This document shows positions 17,014 to 25,898 of a stretch of 35,059 bases of DNA, piece by piece. A program made the position numbers and the translations under genes. Source of the DNA: Paracoccaceae bacterium. GTDB taxonomy: Bacteria > Pseudomonadota > Alphaproteobacteria > Rhodobacterales > Rhodobacteraceae. The stretch is taken from positions 8,273 to 43,331 of the forward strand of contig JAHDEX010000029.1 of the NCBI GenBank assembly GCA_020628545.1, written 5' to 3'. Below the pieces are notes generated by a model. The model ran no database searches. It was not told the DNA's origin and saw only the letters and a program-made list of their open reading frames with translations. The number at the start of each line of letters is the position of its first letter. Within the stretch, counting starts at the first letter, position 1.

Positions 17014-18699
17014 CTAGCCCAGCAGGCGCCGTGCGATGACCTGCGCCTGAATTTCGGCGGCACCTTCAAAGATGTTCAGGATGCGCGCGTCACACAGGAT
17101 GCGGCTGATCTTGTATTCGAGCGCAAAGCCATTCCCGCCATGGATTTGCAAAGCGTTGTCGGCACAGGCCCACGCCACCCGCGCACCCAAGAGCTTGGCC
17201 ATGCCAGCCTCGAGGTCGCAGCGGCGATCCGCGTCTTTTTCAGCAGCCGAGAAATATGTCAGCTGACGGGCGACCATGATCTCGACCGCCATCATTGCAA
17301 GCTTGCCTGACACACGTGGGAAATTCACAAGCGCCTTGCCGAACTGCTTGCGGTCGTTTGCGTATTGCAGGCCGACGTCCAGCGCGGATTGTGCCACACC
17401 AATTGCCCGGGCCGCCGTCTGGATGCGTGCACTTTCGAAAGTTTGCATTAGCTGTTTGAAGCCCTTGCCGGTCTCACCCCCTAGCAGGTTTTCACCCTTC
17501 ACCTTGAAGCCGTCAAAACCCAGCTCGTATTCTTTCATGCCGCGATACCCGAGAACTTCGATCTCTCCACCGGTCATTCCGGGGGTTGGAAACGGATCTT
17601 CGTCCGTGCCCGGGGTCTTCTCGGCCAAGAACATGGACAGCCCCCTGTAATCGGTCGTGTCCGGGTCTGTGCGGGCGAGAAGGGTCATTACATGGGTGCG
17701 GGCGGCGTGGGTGATCCAGGTCTTGTTGCCCGTGACTGTCCAGTCATCGCCGTCTTTCACGGCGCGGGTCCGCAGGCTGCCGAGGTCAGAGCCGGTGTTG
17801 GGTTCGGTGAAAACAGCTGTCGGCAACGTCTCAGCGCTGGCCAGTTGTGGCAGCCACTTTTGCTTTTGCTCTTCCGTCCCGCCGCAGAGGATCAGCTCCG
17901 CCGCAATCTCTGACCGGGTGCCAAGAGAGCCGACACCAATGTAGCCGCGTGAGAGTTCTTCGGAGACCACACACATCGCGGATTTTGACATGCCAAAGCC
18001 GCCGTATTCTTCGGGGATCGTCAGGCCGAAGACGCCCATCTCTGCCAGCTCGTTGATGGTTTCCAGCGGGATCAACTCGTCGTTTAGGTGCCAGTCGTGC
18101 GCGAAGGGTTCGACCTTTTCGACCGCATAGCGTCGGAACTGGTCGCGGATCATCTCAAGCTCTTCATCAAGGCCAGAGGCACCAAAGGTCGCATTCGCGG
18201 TCTGATCCTGCATCAACGCCACCAACCGGGTGCGTGCGGCTTGGGTGTTGCCCTCCTGCGTGAGTGTCATGACGGCGGGAGCCATCATGGCGCGCATATC
18301 GTTCTGGCCGAGCCCCATGTCCTGTAGGCGCACGACCTCGCCCTGGTTCATCTGGATGCCGCCGTAGATCTGCCAAAGGTATTCACCAAAAGCGATCTGG
18401 TGGATCAGTTGTTCCATCTCGCCGAATTGGCCTGCAGATTGCAGTTGATCGGCCCAGGCTTGCATCTGGTGCAGCGCTTGCGCGTAGGTGGCCAGCCAGG
18501 CCAGTCCGTGGGCTGCGGTTTGATGTTCTTCGATCAGCGCGCCTGACACCCGATCACCGGATGTCGTGACCGTGCGAACGCGGTCTGTGGCCGTCTCGAG
18601 AACCGCATCAACAGCGGGTAGAGCCGCCGCGGTCTGTGCCAGCAGGTCAGGCAGTACGGGTGTATTTGCCATCATCATGTCTTGTCCATCATGCGCCAT
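17014..18699 (-). CDS. mcd: (2S)-methylsuccinyl-CoA dehydrogenase of the ethylmalonyl-CoA pathway
   Basis: FAD acyl-CoA dehydrogenase that oxidises methylsuccinyl-CoA to mesaconyl-CoA and passes electrons to ETF. The 561-residue protein has an N-terminal extension of about 165 residues (helical, LAQTAAALPAVDAVLE...), which known Mcd enzymes have and ordinary acyl-CoA dehydrogenases lack. The dehydrogenase fold follows: GVFGLTIPEEYGG, FTEPNTGSDLGSLRT, TWITHAARTHVMTLLAR, and the C-terminal QIHGGNGFALEYKISRILCD and IFEGAAEIQAQVIARRLLG. ATG 18699 is chosen because AAGGAG lies seven bases upstream. The extra 21 residues of the longer frame are not needed. Alternative: DmdC-type methylmercaptopropionyl-CoA dehydrogenase, which is also long. 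The N-terminal extension favours Mcd. Confidence 0.88.
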   Translation of the reverse strand: MAHDGQDMMMANTPVLPDLLAQTAAALPAVDAVLETATDRVRTVTTSGDRVSGALIEEHQTAAHGLAWLATYAQALHQMQAWADQLQSAGQFGEMEQLIHQIAFGEYLWQIYGGIQMNQGEVVRLQDMGLGQNDMRAMMAPAVMTLTQEGNTQAARTRLVALMQDQTANATFGASGLDEELEMIRDQFRRYAVEKVEPFAHDWHLNDELIPLETINELAEMGVFGLTIPEEYGGFGMSKSAMCVVSEELSRGYIGVGSLGTRSEIAAELILCGGTEEQKQKWLPQLASAETLPTAVFTEPNTGSDLGSLRTRAVKDGDDWTVTGNKTWITHAARTHVMTLLARTDPDTTDYRGLSMFLAEKTPGTDEDPFPTPGMTGGEIEVLGYRGMKEYELGFDGFKVKGENLLGGETGKGFKQLMQTFESARIQTAARAIGVAQSALDVGLQYANDRKQFGKALVNFPRVSGKLAMMAVEIMVARQLTYFSAAEKDADRRCDLEAGMAKLLGARVAWACADNALQIHGGNGFALEYKISRILCDARILNIFEGAAEIQAQVIARRLLG

Positions 18700-18846
18700 G
18701 CTGACTCTCCTTACAATGCAGGTGCAGAGATAGAGACTTTGCATCTGCAGCGCAACATTCATTCAAGTTTGGCGCGAAAAATGACCGAAAATGTCGCAGC
18801 GAATGATGGAGTGCAACCTGCGGACAAAGGCATTACACCGGGCGAT

Positions 18847-19620
18847 ATGGAAAGTTTCGCCCATATTTTCGGGGAGTTAAGCCCTTTTGCGGTCAGCCTC
18901 GCAACGCTTGTCGGGATTGTCGCGGGTGTGGTGAAAGGGATGGTGGGCTTTGCAATGCCCACGATCCTGATTGCCGGACTGTCAACAATCATGGCGCCCG
19001 ACGTCGCACTGGCCACATTGATTCTGCCCACGTTGCTGGCCAACGGCTTTCAATCGCTACGCCACGGTTGGAAAGAGGCGTGGGATGCAATCCGACGCTA
19101 CCGGGTCTTTCTGATTGTGAGCGGCGCCGCTTTGATCGTGGCAGCACAATTTGCCCGCTCAATCCCGGAAGCTGTGTTTTACCTTCTGATCGGCGGCCTC
19201 GTCTTTGGTTTTGCGCTGCTGCAACTTCTGGGACGTTCACCCACGATCCCACCAGGCGCGCGCGGGGCAGAAACGGGCGTGGCTTTGCTGGCGGGCGTGA
19301 TGGGGGGCGTCTCGGGGATGTGGGGGCCGCCGACGGTGGCCTACCTGACCGCAACCAACACACCCAAGGCGGATCAGATCCGAGTGCAGGGCGTCATCTA
19401 TGGATTGGGCTCCGTCGCCTTGGTGATCGCCCATCTGCAATCCGGTGTCCTGCGGGACGAGACGATCCCGTTCTCGCTTTACATGGTGATCCCCGCGACG
19501 CTGGGGTTGCTCGTTGGCACGGCCATTCAGGACCGGATAGATCAGGCGGTCTTTCGGAAGGTGACGCTATATGTGTTGCTGATCTTCGGTCTGAACCTGA
19601 TCAGACGTGGCCTTTTCTAG
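18847..19620 (+). CDS. TauE/SafE-family permease
   Basis: Inner-membrane anion exporter family (sulfite, sulfoacetate or related organosulfonates in known members). The 257-residue protein has about eight hydrophobic helices and the paired family motifs VGIVAGVVKGMVGFAMPTIL near the N terminus and LLAGVMGGVSGMWGPPTVAYL in the second half. The start is uncertain: ATG 18847 puts the first helix right after a short N terminus and gives usual length. ATG 18781 would add 22 hydrophilic residues. It is divergent from mcd, with the shared upstream region between 18700 and 18846. The substrate cannot be read. Confidence 0.88.
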   Translation: MESFAHIFGELSPFAVSLATLVGIVAGVVKGMVGFAMPTILIAGLSTIMAPDVALATLILPTLLANGFQSLRHGWKEAWDAIRRYRVFLIVSGAALIVAAQFARSIPEAVFYLLIGGLVFGFALLQLLGRSPTIPPGARGAETGVALLAGVMGGVSGMWGPPTVAYLTATNTPKADQIRVQGVIYGLGSVALVIAHLQSGVLRDETIPFSLYMVIPATLGLLVGTAIQDRIDQAVFRKVTLYVLLIFGLNLIRRGLF

Positions 19621-19629
19621 TCCCCGTTC

Positions 19630-20169
19630 TCAGGACAGCATGTCCTCAAACCCACACGCCGCTGCAAGCTCAGGGACCAAAGCGGCTGGCAGCACCTCAA
19701 ACGTGGTGCGGTAAAGCACGTTGTCTCCGATAGACGCCTGCATCTGCCATGTGCCGGGCAAAAGCTCATAGTCGAAGTCGAACTGGTAGAATGTCAGCGA
19801 TGGGTCGGTGCCACGGATCACGGTTTCGAAAGTTTGCGTCGTCACGGCATCATCACCCATAGGGGGGTGCGTCACCGTCATCGTCACACCATTGAGGCCC
19901 ACGACATCAACGCTGCGCGACTTGATCCCAAATCCCACGCCCAGCACAGCGGGCACGCGGCGGGTGACAGCAATGAACGGGGGTTCTTCCGCGATCAGAT
20001 GCGTTGTGCCTGCGATGGTGCCGGGCGCTTCCAACTCTCCGGTGGTTTCGGGTGCACAGATCACGCCTGCTTCGACACTCGCCATCTGGTCGGAGACGAC
20101 ATCCGGCAATTGCGTTTGGGCCGCGAGGCCGATTGGTGCGAGCAGTACGGCGAAAAACACGTGTTTCAT
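19630..20169 (-). CDS. Periplasmic protein, DUF3859-like
   Basis: 179-residue protein with a short signal peptide (MKHVFFAVLLAPIGLAAQTQ). The mature part has VICAPETTGELEAPGTIAGTTHLIAEEPPFIAVTRRVPAVLGVGFGIKS and a beta-rich end (YQFDFDYELLPGTWQMQASIGDNVLYRTTFEVLP). I recognise it as the DUF3859 type of Rhodobacteraceae. Its role is unknown. It lies 27 bases after the APH-type gene on the same strand, with a palindrome over the ribosome binding region, and is convergent with the TauE gene. Confidence 0.78.
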   Translation of the reverse strand: MKHVFFAVLLAPIGLAAQTQLPDVVSDQMASVEAGVICAPETTGELEAPGTIAGTTHLIAEEPPFIAVTRRVPAVLGVGFGIKSRSVDVVGLNGVTMTVTHPPMGDDAVTTQTFETVIRGTDPSLTFYQFDFDYELLPGTWQMQASIGDNVLYRTTFEVLPAALVPELAAACGFEDMLS

Positions 20170-20171
20170 GC

Positions 20172-20185
20172 CCGTTATGTAACGG
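20172..20185. promoter_or_regulatory. Palindrome CCGTTA-TG-TAACGG over the ribosome binding region of the DUF3859-like gene
   Basis: A perfect 6-bp inverted repeat with a 2-base centre, two bases upstream of the minus-strand ATG at 20169. It could be an operator. The centre is too short for a stable RNA hairpin. Confidence 0.4.
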
Positions 20186-20196
20186 TTTGCCCGACG

Positions 20197-21003
20197 CTAA
20201 ACCAGAGCGCCGCCGTCTGATCGGCCAAGGTTCGCTTCAAGAGTTGGGCGTAGGTCAGCAAAGTGTTCGCCGGCGACCTTCCAATGCGCGAGATGGCCGT
20301 CTGCGATGAGCTTTTCAGTAGCGTCCTCGCCGATCATCGCTTTGGTGGCGGCAGGGTCGCTCATATGCGAGAGGACACGCGCGACCCATTCGAGGAGGGA
20401 GGTGTCAGCGATGCAACCATAGGCCCGCGCCAAAGCGTGTAGTCTGGGGCTGCCGTTTTCTGCATCGCGCCGTTTAGCCGCGGCCATGGGAGCCTCTGAT
20501 TGACCAAGTGGCACCAGCCACCATGCGAGATAGGCAAGATCGCGCAGGCGCGGGGCAGGACCCGCGAGGTCGAAATCAAAAACGCCTGCGACACTCCCAT
20601 CAGCTGCAAAGGTCATATTGTAGGGGGCGAAATCGGAGTGGCCGATCACGAGGGCGTCGTCGGTCGCATCGGCGGAATAGGCCCAAGTCAGCTTGTCCAA
20701 GACCAAGGGCAAGCTCGCATCGTGGATACGTCGGAGGAATTGAGCAGCGGATGTGAGGGTCCTGTTGTTGCACCACATGTCTTTCGGTAACGTCGTCTCG
20801 CCCGCAACCCACGTTAGGATGCGTCGCCCTTGCGCATCGTATCCGCGCGTTCTTGGGACGCCTGCGACGCCCGCATATTCAAGGCGCTTCAGAAGGGCAT
20901 TTGTTGCGATATCAAAAGGCGTGGCCGCTTTGCGGACCGTATCGCCGATGCGGACAATACTACTTGCGACATTGCCGCCTGACAGGGGGACTTCGTTCTC
21001 CAT
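20197..21003 (-). CDS. Phosphotransferase of the APH / aminoglycoside-kinase fold
   Basis: 268-residue cytoplasmic protein with the APH kinase core: GHSDFAPYNMTF (catalytic Asp and Asn of the HxDxxxxN loop) and VFDFDLAGPAPRLRDLAYLAWWLVPL (Mg-binding Asp). A short glycine-rich N-terminal strand precedes (GGNVASSIVRIGDTVRK). The substrate is unknown. Small-molecule kinases for amino sugars, choline-like compounds or antibiotics share this fold. ATG 21003 is chosen. The longer frame starts at a GTG at 21030 without a ribosome binding site. It lies downstream of pckA behind a terminator. Confidence 0.85.
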   Translation of the reverse strand: MENEVPLSGGNVASSIVRIGDTVRKAATPFDIATNALLKRLEYAGVAGVPRTRGYDAQGRRILTWVAGETTLPKDMWCNNRTLTSAAQFLRRIHDASLPLVLDKLTWAYSADATDDALVIGHSDFAPYNMTFAADGSVAGVFDFDLAGPAPRLRDLAYLAWWLVPLGQSEAPMAAAKRRDAENGSPRLHALARAYGCIADTSLLEWVARVLSHMSDPAATKAMIGEDATEKLIADGHLAHWKVAGEHFADLRPTLEANLGRSDGGALV

Positions 21004-21046
21004 CGCGGCAGTCTGAGGCCTTGGCTGCACCTTGCCAACACAGAAA

Positions 21047-21076
21047 CGCCCGCCTCGGTTTTCACCGAAGCGGGCG
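21047..21076 (-). terminator. Terminator of pckA
   Basis: Read on the minus strand: a 13-bp stem CGCCCGCTTCGGT / ACCGAGGCGGGCG (one U-G pair) closed by a GAAA tetraloop, followed by TTTCTGTG. It starts 20 bases past the pckA stop. Confidence 0.85.
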
Positions 21077-21096
21077 CCATGTTGGGTTTGGCCGTC

Positions 21097-22695
21097 TCAG
21101 CCGATGGCGGCAGCTTTGACGTCTGCGTCGATATAAGGGACGTATTTTTCAAAGTTGTCGCTGAACATGGCAACCAGCTTTTCGGCCTGCGCGTCATAGG
21201 CGGCTTTGTCGGCCCATGTATCGCGTGGGTTCAGCAGTTCCGCGTCGACGCCTTCACAAGTGACCGGCACTTCGAAACCGAAGTAGTCATCTTTGCGGAA
21301 GTGGTTTTCGACCAACGTGCCGTCCAAAGCGGCCGCAAGAAGCGCGCGGGTGGCCTTGATTGGCATACGCGATCCAGTGCCGTAGGCGCCGCCGGTCCAG
21401 CCGGTGTTCACCAGCCAGCAGGTCGCGCCGTGTGAGGCGATCTTTTCGCGCAGCAGGTTGCCGTAGACTTCTGGACGGCGCGGCATGAAAGGTGCGCCAA
21501 AGCAGGTCGAGAATGTCGGTTCTGGCTCTGTCACGCCCCGTTCGGTGCCTGCGACCTTGGACGTAAAGCCCGACAGGAAGTGATACATCGCCTGCGCGGG
21601 TGTGAGACGGCTGATCGGAGGCAGCACACCAAACGCATCACATGTCAGCATGATGATGTTCTTCGGGTGTCCGCCCAGTGCAGTATCCGACGCATTGCCG
21701 ATGTAGTTCAGCGGGTAGGCGCACCGCATGTTCGCAGTCAGGCTGTCATCGTCGAAGTCGAGCTCTTTCGTTTCCGGATCGAACACCATGTTTTCGATCA
21801 CCGTGTGCGGCTTTGAGCACGTCGCGTAGATATCCGGCTCTGCTTCGGGGTCGAGACCAATGGTCTTGGCGTAGCAGCCACCTTCGAAGTTAAACGTACC
21901 GCGGTCGGACCAGCCATGTTCGTCGTCGCCGATCAGGACGCGAGACGGGTCAGCGGACAATGTCGTTTTGCCCGTGCCGGAGAGACCGAAGAAAATGGCC
22001 GTATCAACTGGGTTGTTCAACGCGTGGTTGGCGGAGCAATGCATCGGCATGATGCCTTTTTCCGGCAGCAGGTAGTTCAGCAGCGTGAACACAGATTTCT
22101 TGTTCTCGCCCGCGTATTCTGTGCCGCCGATCAGGATCACCTTCGCGTCCATGTTCAGCGCAATCACCGTGTCAGACCGGCAGCCGTGCTTTTCAGGGTC
22201 GGCTTTGAACGACGGGCAGTTAATAATGGTGAAATCCGGCGTGAAGCCTTCGAGCTCTGCGCGGTCTGGGCGCCGCAGAAGGTGGCGAATGAAAAGGCCA
22301 TGCCACGTCAGTTCTGTGATTACACGGACGTCGAGACGGTGCGCAGGGTCTGCGCCACCAAAAAGATCCTGCACATCGTACGAGCCACCCTTCATGTGGT
22401 CGAGCATGTCTGCGTAGAGCGCATCGAACTTGGCGGGGTCCATTGGTGGGTTGTTCTCCCACCAGATCGTGTCTTCAACCGATGGGGTGCGTACAACAAA
22501 CTTGTCCTTTGGGGACCGGCCCGTGTGCTTGCCGGTTGAGACGAGAAACGTTCCGCCCCGACCTTCAACACCTTCGCCAGCCGCGATCGCTGCGGCCTGC
22601 AGCTCTGCCTCCGTCCGGTTGTAATAGACATAACCCAGCCCTGTGATGCCTTGGTCTTCAAGTTTCATCTTTGGGTTGACCGTACCTTGGTCCAT
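21097..22695 (-). CDS. pckA: Phosphoenolpyruvate carboxykinase (ATP)
   Basis: Converts oxaloacetate and ATP to PEP, CO2 and ADP, the first committed step of gluconeogenesis from organic acids. The 532-residue protein has [13 protein letters not shown] near the N terminus, the kinase-1a P-loop [18 protein letters not shown], the metal-binding IGDDEHGW, and the later [11 protein letters not shown] and [12 protein letters not shown] segments, all typical of the ATP-dependent enzyme. ATG 22695 has AAAGGAG eight bases upstream. The 21 extra residues of a longer frame are rejected. It is divergent from chvI, an arrangement kept in many alphaproteobacteria, where ChvGI and LacI-type regulators control pckA. 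Confidence 0.98.
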   Translation of the reverse strand: MDQGTVNPKMKLEDQGITGLGYVYYNRTEAELQAAAIAAGEGVEGRGGTFLVSTGKHTGRSPKDKFVVRTPSVEDTIWWENNPPMDPAKFDALYADMLDHMKGGSYDVQDLFGGADPAHRLDVRVITELTWHGLFIRHLLRRPDRAELEGFTPDFTIINCPSFKADPEKHGCRSDTVIALNMDAKVILIGGTEYAGENKKSVFTLLNYLLPEKGIMPMHCSANHALNNPVDTAIFFGLSGTGKTTLSADPSRVLIGDDEHGWSDRGTFNFEGGCYAKTIGLDPEAEPDIYATCSKPHTVIENMVFDPETKELDFDDDSLTANMRCAYPLNYIGNASDTALGGHPKNIIMLTCDAFGVLPPISRLTPAQAMYHFLSGFTSKVAGTERGVTEPEPTFSTCFGAPFMPRRPEVYGNLLREKIASHGATCWLVNTGWTGGAYGTGSRMPIKATRALLAAALDGTLVENHFRKDDYFGFEVPVTCEGVDAELLNPRDTWADKAAYDAQAEKLVAMFSDNFEKYVPYIDADVKAAAIG

Positions 22696-23006
22696 GGGAT
22701 CGCTCCTTTGGCGGTTCGTGCCACAATTGGCCACCTTTCTGTCATAGCAGTGCCCCACCCTCGGGCTACCCCCGTTGCGCTAACGTTAGCGCAACCAAGT
22801 GTTTGTTAGCGCAATCACGCCTCAGGGCACGTCTTCAATCGGTGGAGAATTCGCGGATTGTTAACGGGTTATGAGGCAAATAGGGCACGCAATCAGGGTC
22901 GATTCGCTCTGCTACCTTGATTCGTCCCACCAATCCGGCAAAAGCTGCCGGTCGAGGAACAGGTTAACAAAAACCAAAAAGACAGAGCAGTAAGGGGCAC
23001 AACCCA
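22696..23006. other. 311-bp divergent control region between pckA and chvI
   Basis: No gene fits here. On the pckA side there is a ribosome binding site (AAAGGAG) and a -10-like TATGAC (minus strand, 22746-22741), with no good -35 box, as expected for an activated promoter. Then follow the 22-bp palindrome at 22774-22795 and a third half-site at 22805-22814. On the chvI side AAGGGG (22992-22997) precedes the ATG by nine bases. I find no convincing chvI promoter by eye. Confidence 0.7.
22774..22814. promoter_or_regulatory. LacI-type operator candidate: 22-bp perfect palindrome plus third half-site
   Basis: GTTGCGCTAAC is followed directly by its reverse complement, giving a CG-centred palindrome at 22774-22795. 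The half-site GTTAGCGCAA recurs at 22805-22814, exactly 20 bases (two helical turns) from its copy at 22785-22794. CG-centred palindromes are typical of LacI-family operators. LacI-type regulators of central carbon metabolism (CceR in Rhodobacter, PckR in Sinorhizobium) are known to act on pckA. Assignment to such a regulator is inference. Confidence 0.65.
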
Positions 23007-23708
23007 ATGTCAAAAATCGCCTTGGTCGATGATGATCGCAACATTCTCACCTCAGTCTCCATGACGCTGGAAGCGGAGGGTTTTGATGTTGAGACCTATA
23101 ATGATGGCCAAACCGCCTTGGATGCTTTCAACAAGCGGATGCCAGATATGGCCGTTCTGGACATCAAAATGCCACGCATGGACGGAATGGATCTGTTGCA
23201 GCGCCTGCGTCAGAAAACATCCATGCCAGTTATTTTCCTGACATCCAAAGATGACGAAATCGACGAAGTTCTGGGCCTCCGGATGGGCGCCGACGACTAC
23301 GTCAAGAAGCCGTTTTCGCAGCGCCTGTTGGTGGAGCGTATTCGCGCGTTGCTGCGTCGTCAGGATGCGATCTCCGGTGAAGAGATCGAAGAAACAGAAG
23401 ACACCAAGATCATGGTGCGAGGTGATCTGACGATGGATCCCCTGCGTCATGCGGTGAAGTGGAAGGGAATGGATGTTTCCCTGACAGTGACCGAATTCCT
23501 GCTGTTGCAGGCCCTGGCACAGCGCCCGGGTTTCGTGAAATCCCGCGACCAGCTGATGGACGTGGCTTACGATGACCAAGTCTATGTGGACGACCGCACA
23601 ATCGACAGCCACATCAAACGTTTGCGCAAAAAAATGCGCAACACCGATGATGAGTTTTCGGCGATCGAAACGCTTTATGGAATTGGATATCGGTACAACG
23701 AAGAGTAA
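23007..23708 (+). CDS. chvI: Response regulator ChvI
   Basis: OmpR-class transcription factor of the alphaproteobacterial ChvG-ChvI envelope/acid-stress and metabolic two-component system. The 233-residue protein begins with a receiver domain: acidic pocket LVDDDRN, phosphoacceptor Asp52 in [14 protein letters not shown], and the switch Lys in [12 protein letters not shown]. The C-terminal winged helix ends with [17 protein letters not shown] and [13 protein letters not shown]. It stands 12 bases before chvG and divergent from pckA, the arrangement that identifies it as ChvI rather than a generic OmpR protein. Confidence 0.93.
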   Translation: MSKIALVDDDRNILTSVSMTLEAEGFDVETYNDGQTALDAFNKRMPDMAVLDIKMPRMDGMDLLQRLRQKTSMPVIFLTSKDDEIDEVLGLRMGADDYVKKPFSQRLLVERIRALLRRQDAISGEEIEETEDTKIMVRGDLTMDPLRHAVKWKGMDVSLTVTEFLLLQALAQRPGFVKSRDQLMDVAYDDQVYVDDRTIDSHIKRLRKKMRNTDDEFSAIETLYGIGYRYNEE

Positions 23709-23710
23709 TC

Positions 23711-23726
23711 TGTCATCGCTATGACA
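23711..23726 (+). promoter_or_regulatory. Small hairpin over the chvG start codon
   Basis: TGTCAT, loop CGCT, ATGACA. The right arm begins with the chvG ATG, so the start codon would be paired in a free mRNA and opened by ribosomes finishing chvI (stop at 23706-23708). Coupling is inference. Confidence 0.4.
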
Positions 23727-25457
23727 GACACACCTCAGATCGACGTCAGAGACCTGGAGTCCGTGCGCAAGGCTGCGCGGGCTCCTGATCTTGTTCTGGG
23801 GGACGATTGGGTCGCACCGCAGGCCCTTGGCGAGAATGAAATGGCAGAGACGCGGCGCAAGCGCGGGCTATTGTCGCTACGGTCCTCTCCGATTGCGCGC
23901 AAGATTGTCACCTTCAATCTGATCGCACTGATGCTGCTGATCGCAGGCATCTTATATTTCAATCCTTCGCGCGATAACCTCGTGTTTCAAAGGATCACCG
24001 GCCTTGTGAAAGAGGCGGAGTTGATCACCAATGTGATTGAAGCGAACCTGCCGCGTGACGAACAGATTGACCTGAGCAGCAGCGACGGAATGCGCGCGCT
24101 TCAGGGGTTATCGGACATCACGCTACGCGACCGCATCCAAGTGCTTGTTTTTGATACCAAAGGAAATTTCGTCGGCACGGCCACTGGTAACGGGACTATG
24201 TCAGAGGTTGATGGGATCCAGGCGGTATCCGGCAGTACCACGATTATCGACAGCATTTCGCGCATGTTCGGGTGGGCAGCCACACGGACCGGGTCTGATG
24301 CGGCGGACGCGATCTCGAACCGCGAGTTGGTGGAGTCTGCGCGGGCCGCTGTTCCGCGTGCATTGGAGGGGCAGACCAAGGTCTACACGGTCGGCGGGTC
24401 GGGTGCGACAACCTACATGGTCGCAACGCCTGTTGATCGAAACGGAATGGTTGTGGGTGTTGCAGCGGTTGCGACGGCTGCTGGTGAGTTGGACCGTCTG
24501 ATCGCGCAAGAGCGTGAGCAAGTGTTGCGGTTGTTTCTCGTCGGCATCGCGATCTCAGTGGGCTTAAGCCTCGTGTTGGCGTCAACGATCGCGAACCCGC
24601 TCGCCGATTTGGCCGCAGCGGCAGAATTGGGACGGGATAAGAACGCGCGCAAGATGTCCCCGACTAAGGTGCGGATCCCTGATCTGACGGCGCGCCCTGA
24701 CGAGATCGGCCGGTTGTCCGGCGCCTTGCGGGGCATGGTCGCTGCGCTTTACGAACGTATTGAAGGCAATGAGCAATTCGCGGCTGACGTGGCGCACGAG
24801 ATCAAGAACCCCTTGGCGTCGCTGCGGTCGGCTGTTGGAACGCTGCGGATTGCCAAGCGGGAAGATCACCGCGAGAAGATGCTCGATCTGATTGACCACG
24901 ACATTCAACGGCTCGACCGATTGGTCACCGATATTTCCAGTGCTTCTCGCCTCGACAGTGAACTGGTGCGCGAGGAAGAGGAGCAGTTTGATCTGCTAAA
25001 AATGCTGGGCAACCTCAATGAGTTCCTCGGCAAGGAAGCGCGCGACAAGGGTATCGACTATATCACAGATCTTCCCGAAGATCCGATTGAAGTGGTTGGA
25101 CTGGAAGGGCGGTTGGCGCAGGTTTTTGTCAACCTCATCACCAACGCGATCTCGTTCTGTGAGGATGGTGATGCGATCCGCGTTTGGGCCCGACGGCGCG
25201 AAAACAGAATCCTGGTCGTTGTCGAAGATACCGGGCCTGGCATCCCGAATGAGGCGCTGAGCAAGATTTTCCAGCGCTTCTATTCTGAGCGGCCTGAAAC
25301 GCAGTTCGGCAACAACTCTGGTCTTGGTCTGGCGATTTCCAAGCAGATCATTGAAGCGCATGGCGGCGTGATCTGGGCAGAGAACATTCGCCCCACGGAG
25401 GTCGATGCAACGTCAGAGCCATTGGGCGCGCGTTTTGTCGTAGGCCTGCCGACCTGA
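23721..25457 (+). CDS. chvG: Sensor histidine kinase ChvG
   Basis: Membrane kinase partner of ChvI. The 578-residue protein has a cytoplasmic N-terminal tail, a first membrane helix (IVTFNLIALMLLIAGILYF, about 63-81), a periplasmic sensor of about 190 residues, a second helix (LFLVGIAISVGLSLVLAS, about 271-288), and a HAMP linker. The dimerisation/phosphoacceptor box FAADVAHEIKNPLASL (His359) comes next. The ATPase domain has the N box (NLITNAISFC) and the G boxes EDTGPGIP and NNSGLGLAIS. In Rhizobiales ChvG is held off by a periplasmic repressor (ExoR). None is encoded in this window. It is followed 12 bases later by hprK. Confidence 0.93.
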   Translation: MTDTPQIDVRDLESVRKAARAPDLVLGDDWVAPQALGENEMAETRRKRGLLSLRSSPIARKIVTFNLIALMLLIAGILYFNPSRDNLVFQRITGLVKEAELITNVIEANLPRDEQIDLSSSDGMRALQGLSDITLRDRIQVLVFDTKGNFVGTATGNGTMSEVDGIQAVSGSTTIIDSISRMFGWAATRTGSDAADAISNRELVESARAAVPRALEGQTKVYTVGGSGATTYMVATPVDRNGMVVGVAAVATAAGELDRLIAQEREQVLRLFLVGIAISVGLSLVLASTIANPLADLAAAAELGRDKNARKMSPTKVRIPDLTARPDEIGRLSGALRGMVAALYERIEGNEQFAADVAHEIKNPLASLRSAVGTLRIAKREDHREKMLDLIDHDIQRLDRLVTDISSASRLDSELVREEEEQFDLLKMLGNLNEFLGKEARDKGIDYITDLPEDPIEVVGLEGRLAQVFVNLITNAISFCEDGDAIRVWARRRENRILVVVEDTGPGIPNEALSKIFQRFYSERPETQFGNNSGLGLAISKQIIEAHGGVIWAENIRPTEVDATSEPLGARFVVGLPT

Positions 25458-25469
25458 TCCGGTCGCACG

Positions 25470-25898
25470 ATGACCCAACAGTCAGAAACCGTTCATGCCA
25501 CTGCTGTCGCATTTGCTGGCAAAGGTTTGATGATTGTCGGGCCGTCCGGCAGCGGCAAATCGCGTCTCGCTTTGCAGATGATGGCGCATGGCGCGGCGCT
25601 GATTGCCGATGATCGGGTGATACTGACGCGCGAGGGCAATGAGGTGGTGATGCAGTGCCCGCCGACGATTGCTGGCTTGATTGAAGCACGCGGGATCGGT
25701 GTGTTGAACGCTCAGCCTTATGGCGAGGCGCCACTCGCTTGGGTTGTTGATCTGGCAAAGACTGAAACGAAGCGCAGCCCGGATCCCCGAAATGTGAGTT
25801 ATCTGGGCTGTAATGTCCCCTTGCTTTGGCGCGTAGATACGCCACATTTTGCTGTAATGCTTCTGCATCTTCTTGCTCACGGACGCAGTACACGATGA
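25470..25898 (+). CDS. hprK: Short HPr kinase/phosphorylase
   Basis: Phosphorylates the regulatory serine of HPr. The 142-residue protein is only the catalytic core. The N-terminal domain of the ~310-residue Firmicutes enzyme is absent, as is usual in alphaproteobacteria. It has the P-loop GPSGSGKS (residues 24-31), the acidic pair IADDRV (47-48) and the family signature [10 protein letters not shown] (71-80). It lies in the chvG-hprK-rapZ-EIIA-ptsH run and overlaps rapZ by four bases (ATGA). HPr in this window keeps Ser46, so the enzyme has a substrate. Confidence 0.92.
   Translation: MTQQSETVHATAVAFAGKGLMIVGPSGSGKSRLALQMMAHGAALIADDRVILTREGNEVVMQCPPTIAGLIEARGIGVLNAQPYGEAPLAWVVDLAKTETKRSPDPRNVSYLGCNVPLLWRVDTPHFAVMLLHLLAHGRSTR

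Noticed and set aside
18736-18760. TTGC...GCAA dyad upstream of mcd as an operator of the short-chain acyl-CoA regulator type
   Set aside because: Only the outer four bases match between arms; too weak beyond the shared AGCGCAAC noted elsewhere.
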